Of a stretch of DNA of 19,841 bases, positions 14,845-19,841 are shown piece after piece. Location: contig FR886292.1 of NCBI GenBank assembly GCA_000436535.1, positions 1 to 19,841 on the forward strand. The letters are read 5' to 3'. The notes beneath the pieces were generated by a model. It worked only from the letters and a program-made list of their open reading frames with translations, was not told the DNA's origin and made no database searches. The DNA is from Eubacterium sp. CAG:252 (GTDB lineage: Bacteria > Bacillota > Clostridia > Lachnospirales > Lachnospiraceae). The translations under genes were made by a program, and so were the position numbers. How positions within the stretch are numbered: the stretch's first letter is position 1; the number at the start of each line of letters is the position of its first letter.

Positions 14845-15840
14845 TTACTGCTTACTGCCACGATACAGCTCATCCTGCTTAGGAATATCAAGAAATCTTT
14901 CCTCATCCCTGTTGCGCAGTATCCTCTGGTTTCCTTTAGTCAGATGTCCTATAACACTGGCTTTAATATCGTGGCTGTTAAGTATATTAATAATATCACA
15001 ATCGTTGTCTGCTGTCATTAACAAACAGCCCATAGATTCAAGCTCATATGGATTAATATTAAGAAGCTCACATATTTCTATTATTTCCTGTCTTACAGGT
15101 ATGCTTCTTATGTCTACATCAAGTCCCATATGGCCATATTCGCACATATCCCACAGTGCGCCAAATATGCCGCCCTCCGACACATCATGCATATAACAGT
15201 CTATACCCTGCTGTCTTAATATATTCACTATACTTCCTATGAATATCTCTTCTTCTTTTCCTGAAGCCTTATTTATAAAGTCTTCGCTGTATCTTTCTGA
15301 TACTTTATCTTTATTCTGCTCTATAAGCTGTCTTATACCGCTGATACCTGCAACACCAGCCATTATAATGTACTGTCCCGCCTCAGGCTTAATTCTCTGC
15401 TTATTTCTTATTCCTGTTGCCGTAACTGTAACTATGCTTCCGTTCACCTTGTCGCTGACCGTAGTGTGTCCTCCTGACAGCGATACACCCGTTACCGCCG
15501 CCTGTCTTGTAAGGCTCGCAACCTCTTCTCTTAAGCGTATCTCTCTTGCCTTGTCACTCATAATAATACAGTCACTTGCCACAACCGGCACACCGCCCGC
15601 CGCATATATATTATTTACAGCCTTTATAAGAGGCATATAGCCACTTTCTGTTGAAGTAAGAAGATTAATATCAGCTTCTGAATTCTCTGCTTCACAGGCT
15701 TCTATAACGCCGCTTATAAGCTTCACTTCACCTGCATCCTGCCCTATATCTATTCTTGTGATATTTCTGCCTCTGACAGCATTAACAGGCTTTAACACGG
15801 CTCTTGACAGAATAGTATCTGACACCTTTCCTGTCTTCAT
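14845..15840 (-). CDS. AIR synthase (PurM/HypE/SelD superfamily)-related protein
   Basis: 331 residues with the two-domain PurM-like layout. The N-terminal ATP-binding half (about 1-150) includes KTGKVSDTILSRAVLKPV, NNIYAAGGVPVVAS and SLSGGHTTV (120-128). The C-terminal half (about 155-300) includes HDVSEGGIFGAL (218-229) and NPYELESMGCLL (263-274). It lacks the C-terminal cysteine tail used by HypE in hydrogenase cyanide synthesis, and no hydrogenase or purine genes are nearby, so it is neither a clear HypE nor PurM. The usual Asp-rich ATP/Mg loop appears altered (LLTSTESGYMP). A strong GGGAGG SD precedes the ATG. It lies 60 bp upstream of the Lrp/AsnC-aminotransferase pair, possibly in one transcript. 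The reaction is unknown. Confidence 0.85.
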   Translation of the reverse strand: MKTGKVSDTILSRAVLKPVNAVRGRNITRIDIGQDAGEVKLISGVIEACEAENSEADINLLTSTESGYMPLIKAVNNIYAAGGVPVVASDCIIMSDKAREIRLREEVASLTRQAAVTGVSLSGGHTTVSDKVNGSIVTVTATGIRNKQRIKPEAGQYIIMAGVAGISGIRQLIEQNKDKVSERYSEDFINKASGKEEEIFIGSIVNILRQQGIDCYMHDVSEGGIFGALWDMCEYGHMGLDVDIRSIPVRQEIIEICELLNINPYELESMGCLLMTADNDCDIINILNSHDIKASVIGHLTKGNQRILRNRDEERFLDIPKQDELYRGSKQ

Positions 15841-16017
15841 AACACCCTCCCATCTGTTAATTTTATTTCTTTATCTGTGCCACGGTACAACATATACCAG
15901 CTATCAGCTGTTATTCAGAACCATTTCCAAAAATTCTGCTTATCTGCTCAATATGGCACTAAAAATCTTTTTCCACTTGCACATATATTTATTTACATCT
16001 ATACTTATAGCTGTGCC

Positions 16018-16081
16018 GCTGTACTAATACAGCCACCAGCCCTTGGATTGTTATGTCAGGCTTTATGCACCAGCACAATCC
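16018..16081. other. Structured stretch between the microprotein and AIR-synthase-like genes
   Basis: GCTGTA-CTAA-TACAGC (16018-16033) is a perfect 6-bp hairpin. GGATTGT (16045-16051) pairs with ACAATCC (16075-16081), closing a 23-nt loop. No T-run follows on the minus strand. It could be a processing site, leader structure or degraded repeat; I recognise no riboswitch class. The rest of 15841-16098 shows nothing clear. Confidence 0.45.
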
Positions 16082-16098
16082 ATACATTTTAATACATT

Positions 16099-16215
16099 TT
16101 AAATAAATGCTGATACTGCCATTGGAAGTACCATTGCCAGTACAAGAATGACTATTATGATAGCTGCAAATACTCTTTTTGTTTTACTACTTTTTTTATT
16201 ATTAAAGTTTATCAT
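16099..16215 (-). CDS. 38-residue single-pass membrane microprotein
   Basis: Translates as MINFNNKKSSKTKRVF, then the hydrophobic segment AAIIIVILVLAMVLPMAVSA, then FI and stop (TAA). The pattern is a basic, Asn/Lys/Ser-rich head of 14 residues followed by one membrane helix of about 20, with no tail. GAGG stands 5 nt before the ATG, and a TTGAAT-N17-TAAAAT promoter lies upstream on the same strand. Small Lys-rich, single-helix membrane proteins such as Prli42 occur in Firmicutes; the resemblance is in shape only, and homology is not shown. Function is unknown. It is encoded 36 bp from, and divergent to, the next gene. Confidence 0.65.
   Translation of the reverse strand: MINFNNKKSSKTKRVFAAIIIVILVLAMVLPMAVSAFI
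16134..16161 (+). promoter_or_regulatory. Candidate promoter of the + strand gene at 16252
   Basis: TTGCCA (16134-16139), a 16-bp spacer and TATGAT (16156-16161) lie inside the microprotein gene on the opposite strand. A weaker alternative, TTGTTT and TATTAA, lies closer to the start. Confidence 0.35.
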
Positions 16216-16251
16216 GATAACCTCATTTCCGCATACATAAAGGAGATTAAT

Positions 16252-16872
16252 ATGCATTTTATATTGCCTTATTTTATAATAATATTAGTTGTAATTCAAC
16301 TTTTACTTAAAAAAAGCGATAATTCCCAACAAAATAAAATAAAACAGTTCTGGGAACGTGAGCAGAAAGCCAACGCAACAAGAAAACAGGATATAAGTAA
16401 CCTTAATTATGTAAAATGGGATGACTCTCTGCCGCTTAAAGAAGATAACAGAACTCTTTCTGATATTCTTGACAATAACAATGAGGCTCTTGCTTCATAT
16501 GAAGCTATTATGTCACTTAAGGGTAAGCAGATGATTAACCTTACAGAGTATTCCAACACTGACCTTAAGCTTAAATATGGTGTTGCCAACCTTGAAACAC
16601 TCACAGAATATGAAGATAACTACACTTCACTTATTATGAATATTGCCACCTTAGGACATATTCTTATGGAGCAGGAGGATACCAAGGATGCCGCCGCATA
16701 TCTTGAGTTTGGTATCCGTTCCGGCTCTGATATACGCTCTAACTATGCAGACTTAAAGAATATATATACCAATGAGGGAAATAATTCAGGTCTTAGCAAT
16801 CTTAAGAGATATGCTGAACTTATAAAGTCGGTTAATAAGGATACGATTATGCATATTCTTGATGAGGCATAA
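16252..16872 (+). CDS. Hypothetical membrane-anchored helical protein
   Basis: 206 residues; I do not recognise a named family. Seen: an N-terminal membrane segment (about 3-20, FILPYFIIILVVIQLLL) with little before it, then a basic stretch. The cytoplasmic or surface part is mostly helical (about 70-206). It has a TPR-like alternation in the second half, where paired helices run around LIMNIATLGHILMEQEDTKDAAAYLEFGI and ADLKNIYTNEGN...LKRYAELIKS. SD AAGGAG sits 6 nt before the ATG. It is divergent from the microprotein gene with only 36 bp between the starts, so each promoter probably lies in the other gene. A hairpin terminator follows immediately after its stop. Confidence 0.8.
   Translation: MHFILPYFIIILVVIQLLLKKSDNSQQNKIKQFWEREQKANATRKQDISNLNYVKWDDSLPLKEDNRTLSDILDNNNEALASYEAIMSLKGKQMINLTEYSNTDLKLKYGVANLETLTEYEDNYTSLIMNIATLGHILMEQEDTKDAAAYLEFGIRSGSDIRSNYADLKNIYTNEGNNSGLSNLKRYAELIKSVNKDTIMHILDEA
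16271..16299 (-). promoter_or_regulatory. Promoter of the microprotein, inside the divergent gene
   Basis: On the minus strand TTGAAT (16299-16294), a 17-bp spacer and TAAAAT (16276-16271) predict a start near 16264 and a leader of about 49 nt. The site lies in the N-terminal codons of the + strand gene. Confidence 0.5.
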
Positions 16873-16873
16873 C

Positions 16874-16910
16874 AACAACAAGAAACACGCTTTGCGGGTT
16901 TCTTATTGTT
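16874..16910. terminator. Bidirectional terminator between convergent genes
   Basis: Arms 16874-16886 and 16898-16910 (AACAACAAGAAAC / GTTTCTTATTGTT) form a 13-bp stem with an inner CGC-TTT-GCG. The one non-Watson-Crick position is C-A on + but U-G on minus, so it is fully paired in minus RNA. Both 3' ends are T-rich. It starts 2 bp after the + gene stop. Confidence 0.65.
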
Positions 16911-16922
16911 ATCGCAGCAGTC

Positions 16923-16954
16923 GCCAAGGTCATATGCCAGCATATGACTTTGGC
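16923..16954. repeat. 15-bp palindromic hairpin
   Basis: GCCAAGGTCATATGC (16923-16937) pairs with GCATATGACTTTGGC (16940-16954). The only irregular pair is G-U, on the + strand. No T-run. It may be a REP-like remnant or RNA-processing site in the convergent gap. Confidence 0.65.
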
Positions 16955-16975
16955 TCGTTACTCGCATAAATAAGA

Positions 16976-17013
16976 AATATCGGAGTACGGCTTACTTGCC
17001 ATACTCCGATATT
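16976..17013 (-). terminator. Terminator of the exonuclease gene, spanning its stop codon
   Basis: Twelve-bp arms 16976-16987 and 17002-17013 (AATATCGGAGTA / TACTCCGATATT), followed on the minus strand by TTCTTATTTATG. The 5' arm lies in the last codons and the loop contains the stop codon, so the terminator stem is partly coding. Confidence 0.75.
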
Positions 17014-17693
17014 ATTTTATCTATATTTCTTGATGCCATGCTCTTAGTCATCTCTTCTATAGGAATGTCGAGTACTACTCCATGCTTTGCAACAAGTGCT
17101 GCAAGATAGTTTTTCTGTGCCGGTGTTATCGGCGTATCTCTTTTGACATTGTATACAAGCTCAGAAGCTGTTTCAAAACCAGAATCGTCCGCCTTTATTT
17201 CATACATTTTCCAGTAGATAGCACTTGCACTTAACGCATCATCAAGCGCCCTGTGTGAGTTTCCGGGGTCAATATCCAAGTGTTCACACAGATAGTCAAG
17301 CCGCTTGTGCTCAAGCTCTGGAAGTATCCTTCTTGCCATCTTAAGGGTATCTATTCCACGGACATTAAACTCAAGCTTATTGTTTACAGCCGACTTTTTT
17401 AGGAAACTGTAATCAAATATTATATTATGTCCAAGTATAGGATAATCGCCTATGAACTCCATAATATCACAGAGAACATCATCTATACGTGGCTTGTCCG
17501 TAAGCTCTTCATTGTGGATGCCTGTAAGCTCCACAACCCTGTCACTCACTGTAATACCCGGATTGATAAGTGTCGAATATGTATCCTTCACCTCTCCGTG
17601 TTCTATTCTTGCCATGCCTATCTCTATAATCCTGTCACTTGCCGGGTTAAGACCTGTTGTTTCAAGGTCAAGTGCAATATAACTATCTATCAT
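16992..17693 (-). CDS. DEDDh 3'-5' exonuclease (DnaQ / PolC-epsilon-like) with C-terminal helical module
   Basis: 233 residues. Seen: exonuclease motifs I (D9, E11 in ALDLETTG), II (D94 in NIIFDYSFL) and III (H147 and D152 in HRALDDA), complete for a DEDDh nuclease. Residues 188-233 form a separate short module (TPAQKNYLAAL ... TKSMASRNIDKII). It resembles the small helical DUF3072/SAP-like pattern of T-x-AQ-x3-L followed by TK-x2-AS. It is too short to be a polymerase, so it is a stand-alone proofreading-type or repair/RNA-trimming nuclease. The start ATG overlaps the last 11 bases of the cyclase gene and has only a weak SD, implying translational coupling. Confidence 0.9.
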   Translation of the reverse strand: MIDSYIALDLETTGLNPASDRIIEIGMARIEHGEVKDTYSTLINPGITVSDRVVELTGIHNEELTDKPRIDDVLCDIMEFIGDYPILGHNIIFDYSFLKKSAVNNKLEFNVRGIDTLKMARRILPELEHKRLDYLCEHLDIDPGNSHRALDDALSASAIYWKMYEIKADDSGFETASELVYNVKRDTPITPAQKNYLAALVAKHGVVLDIPIEEMTKSMASRNIDKIISEYGK

Positions 17694-19485
17694 TATTTTT
17701 CTTCTCTTTCATGTACTCTTCACCTATGACGTTACCAATAATACCGAGATAATCCACATCCATCTCAGGCCACTTATTAAGCTGGCTGTTTCTGTTAAAG
17801 GATATAACAAAGCAGCTGTCAGACTTACTTCTGTCAACACAGGCAATCACCTGAATAAACTGCTTTATACCCATCTTTTCAAATGCTTCATACATATGTG
17901 GTGCTTTTCTTTCATAGAGAATTATGTTCCATACCGTCTTAATTCCATCATCCCTGAAATCGGGTATGTAATTGTCCTCTTTTAAGAACTCTCCATTCTC
18001 CTCATATTCAGGAACATTTCCACTAAGTACATATCTTGTGCCAGCATACATATCATATAAGAATATACTGTCCATCTCAAAGGCTGACATAACCATCTCA
18101 AGACATTCCTTCTTGCTCTTATAATGGCATATGTACTGCTGTATAAAGTCATTGACAATCCTTAGCTTTCTGTACTTATAAAATACCTTTTCAGTAGTTG
18201 CTGTTGGATTCTCACCAAGGATATATCTTTCGTGAAGGTCTGGACGATATATAATGTATCGGTTCTTGCCCTTTTCCTTTGCAAGATAAAGCATCTTGTC
18301 TGCTATAGAAAAAAGCGTATCCAAATCCTTTGCATCATCCGGATAGGAAGCTGCACCTATCGAACAGGTTATTTTGTTAATATTTCTTGGGTCATTATGA
18401 TACAGCCACGATACGTTATTCTTGATGGTACGGAACACTGTTCTTATTGACTCATCATCCTCAAGATGCTCCATCACTATAAACATCTCATCTCCACCGA
18501 TACGCCCACATAGACCATTACGTCCTACCGTCTTCTTTAATATGCCAGCTACATCACGAAGTACTTCATCACCAAACATATGTCCATATGTATCATTGAC
18601 CGACTTAAAGTCATCTATATCAATAATAGCTATCGTAACCTTATGTCCCACTCTCTTATCTATAAGCTTTCTTGCATAGTTAGTGATAGCCTTTTTATTA
18701 AGAAGGTCTGTTCCTGCATCTCTTAGCTCATCCTGAACAGATATATCCGCCGCCTTATCCTCTTTTCCGTGTGTTATGCATACTGCTCCGGCTATTATAA
18801 TACCATCGTCATTCTTTAGTATTCTCTTCCCTTTAAATGTATACCAGTACATAACATTGTCATAATCAGCAATCTTCATCTTTATATCTCTTGAAAAGTA
18901 TGACTCTCCTGATGCCATCGCCATGCACAGCCCTTCAAAGTCCTGTATACTCTGACTGTCAACAAGCCCGTTATCAAGCTTTTCAGTCGTCCATACGCCA
19001 AGCTTTCCCTCGTATAACACTATATTCTGGTTTCCATTGCCAGGAAGTATAATTCTAAAGCTGTCCCTGCTTATATCATATGTAAACAGATAATCCCCGA
19101 TTATGCTTAAAAACTCTGTCTGCATTTCCATAACAGCCCTTATCTCATCATTCTGCTGCTTTAATGTACTTATATCTGTTATCTCAAGGCTATAATACTT
19201 TCCCGACTGCCTGTCAGGATATGGACTAATCATAATATGCATCCACTTATATACGCCATCACGTCCTCTTAATCTGATAGACACGTATATCTGCTGGCCC
19301 TCGTCTGCTTCCTTTATGGCTGTTTCAAACTTTGCTAAATCTGACGGATAAATAACTCTTGTAAATATGAAATTGGAAATTTCTCCTAAAAACATAAAAA
19401 GGCTTTCGTCTGCCTTGACTATATTCATATACTCACTAACTATAATGTTAGCATTTACACTTATATCATTAGCATTCTTATCCAT
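17683..19485 (-). CDS. Diguanylate cyclase with PAS-like sensors and a C-terminal GAF-like domain
   Basis: 600 residues, no membrane segment. Seen: an N-terminal PAS fold (about 15-110, ending SLEITDIS); a second PAS-like region (about 120-240); a GGDEF domain (about 255-415) with substrate residues DIDDFKSVNDTYGH and signature RIGGDEM (330-334 for GGDEM); and a C-terminal alpha/beta region (about 435-590) that looks GAF-like. The last signature residue is Met rather than Phe, while the Gly-Gly-Asp-Glu needed for catalysis is intact. The RxxD inhibitory site five residues before is lost (Gly at both R and D positions), so feedback by c-di-GMP is unlikely. GGAGG precedes the ATG by 5 nt. Co-transcribed with the overlapping exonuclease. 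Confidence 0.9.
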   Translation of the reverse strand: MDKNANDISVNANIIVSEYMNIVKADESLFMFLGEISNFIFTRVIYPSDLAKFETAIKEADEGQQIYVSIRLRGRDGVYKWMHIMISPYPDRQSGKYYSLEITDISTLKQQNDEIRAVMEMQTEFLSIIGDYLFTYDISRDSFRIILPGNGNQNIVLYEGKLGVWTTEKLDNGLVDSQSIQDFEGLCMAMASGESYFSRDIKMKIADYDNVMYWYTFKGKRILKNDDGIIIAGAVCITHGKEDKAADISVQDELRDAGTDLLNKKAITNYARKLIDKRVGHKVTIAIIDIDDFKSVNDTYGHMFGDEVLRDVAGILKKTVGRNGLCGRIGGDEMFIVMEHLEDDESIRTVFRTIKNNVSWLYHNDPRNINKITCSIGAASYPDDAKDLDTLFSIADKMLYLAKEKGKNRYIIYRPDLHERYILGENPTATTEKVFYKYRKLRIVNDFIQQYICHYKSKKECLEMVMSAFEMDSIFLYDMYAGTRYVLSGNVPEYEENGEFLKEDNYIPDFRDDGIKTVWNIILYERKAPHMYEAFEKMGIKQFIQVIACVDRSKSDSCFVISFNRNSQLNKWPEMDVDYLGIIGNVIGEEYMKEKKNNDR

Positions 19486-19519
19486 AGCAGCCTCCGTTCA
19501 AAAACTGTTGTTTGATATT

Positions 19520-19549
19520 ATAATAGCACACTTGTTAATATAATAACAA
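19520..19549 (-). promoter_or_regulatory. Candidate promoter of the cyclase-exonuclease pair
   Basis: TTGTTA (19549-19544), an 18-bp spacer and TATTAT (19525-19520) lie about 35 bp before the cyclase ATG. An overlapping perfect TATAAT exists but has no good -35 partner. Confidence 0.45.
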
Positions 19550-19612
19550 TCTTTTTGTAAACGTGACCGAAACTCTCCCTATTTCTTCCACAGCTCACTT
19601 GTCTTATTTTAT

Positions 19613-19680
19613 GATACCAGGGTCAAAAAGTCTAACCCCACATGAGCTTGCTCATAGGTGAGTGAATGACCTTGTGCCCC
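19613..19680. repeat. Dispersed 68-bp hairpin repeat, copy B
   Basis: Same orientation as 13060-13127. Ends GGGTCAAAAAGTC and GACCTTGTGCCCC are imperfectly inverted. The centre forms ATGAG-CTTG-CTCAT. Taking the better base from each copy gives near-perfect arms GGGTCAAAAGGTC / GACCTTTTGACCC. It lies between tRNA-Gly and the cyclase gene. Confidence 0.85.
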
Positions 19681-19711
19681 CTCTCTAACCTGAATTTTTG
19701 TTATGAAAAAA

Positions 19712-19782
19712 AGCGGGTGATGGGAATCGAACCCACGTATCTAGCTTGGAAGGCTAGTGTTCTACCATTGAACTACACCCGC
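19712..19782 (-). tRNA. tRNA-Gly (anticodon UCC)
   Basis: 71 nt with a full cloverleaf on the minus strand: acceptor GCGGGTG/CACCCGC with discriminator T; D-arm GTTC/GAAC; anticodon arm CTAGC/GCTAG with loop CTTCCAA (anticodon TCC); and T-arm GTGGG/CCCAT with loop TTCGATT. CCA is not encoded. A run of T directly follows the 3' end and may stop transcription. Confidence 0.95.
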
Positions 19783-19802
19783 ATGTTATATTCAGTTGTA
19801 AG

Positions 19803-19841
19803 TCGGGGTGACAGGATTCGAACCTGCGACCTCTTGATCCC
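19803..19841 (-). tRNA. tRNA-Pro, 3' part, cut by window edge
   Basis: The minus strand ends with acceptor half CACCCCG plus discriminator A, and T-arm CAGGTTCGAATCCTG. The anticodon stem half TCAAG is preceded by loop bases GGGA, giving an anticodon N-G-G, read as proline. The 5' half lies beyond the window. CCA is not encoded. It is 20 bp upstream of tRNA-Gly in the same direction, so they probably share a transcript. Confidence 0.85.

Noticed and set aside
14845..15840. Hydrogenase maturation factor HypE
   Set aside because: The C-terminal cysteine-containing tail is missing and no hyp or hydrogenase gene is nearby.
15841..16098. Purine-related riboswitch (ZTP or similar) before the AIR-synthase-like gene
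   Set aside because: None of the conserved core sequences of known purine-linked riboswitches could be found; only simple inverted repeats are present.

Overview
The window looks like a chromosomal segment of an AT-rich, monoderm Firmicute, most likely a Lachnospiraceae (Clostridia). The reasons are MutS2, a YhaM-type exoribonuclease, a CheX phosphatase, Shine-Dalgarno (SD) sites on nearly every gene, frequent AUA/CUU/UAU codons, and tRNA genes that do not encode CCA. A methyl-accepting chemotaxis protein, CheX and a diguanylate cyclase suggest a motile or formerly motile organism. I could not run a database search, so genus-level placement is not claimed.

Layout. 1-60: terminator of a + strand gene to the left. 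105-2803 (-): rlmD-like rRNA methyltransferase and yhaM, separated by a terminator. 2804-3373: AT-rich gap with a promoter for yhaM. 3374-4675 (-): membrane-anchored HtrA-like PDZ protein that has lost its catalytic triad. 4928-9600 (+): mutS2, then an OmpR-type response regulator and its histidine kinase. 9601-10015: a non-coding composite element, made of two perfect 34-bp direct repeats bracketing a large imperfect palindrome. 10016-13022 (-): chemoreceptor, trmL and cheX, with trmL and the receptor each having their own promoter. 13060-13127: first copy of a 68-bp hairpin repeat. 13145-15840 (-): PurM/HypE-like protein, Lrp/AsnC regulator and aminotransferase, the last two overlapping by ATGA. 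16099-16215 (-): a 38-residue membrane microprotein not captured by ordinary length cut-offs. 16252-16872 (+): a membrane-anchored hypothetical protein. 16874-17013: three hairpins between convergent genes. 16992-19485 (-): diguanylate cyclase and an overlapping DEDDh exonuclease. 19613-19680: second copy of the 68-bp repeat. 19712-19841 (-): tRNA-Gly(UCC) and the 3' part of a tRNA-Pro.

How it fits together. Much of the window is RNA and translation upkeep (RlmD, YhaM, TrmL, MutS2, tRNAs) mixed with signalling (two-component system, chemoreceptor, CheX, cyclase). The regulator-aminotransferase pair is a plausible locally regulated amino-acid module. No phage, transposase, CRISPR array or defence system is visible. 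The most unusual content is non-coding: the palindromic composite at 9613-9984 and the dispersed hairpin repeat. Among proteins, the microprotein and the triad-less HtrA stand out.
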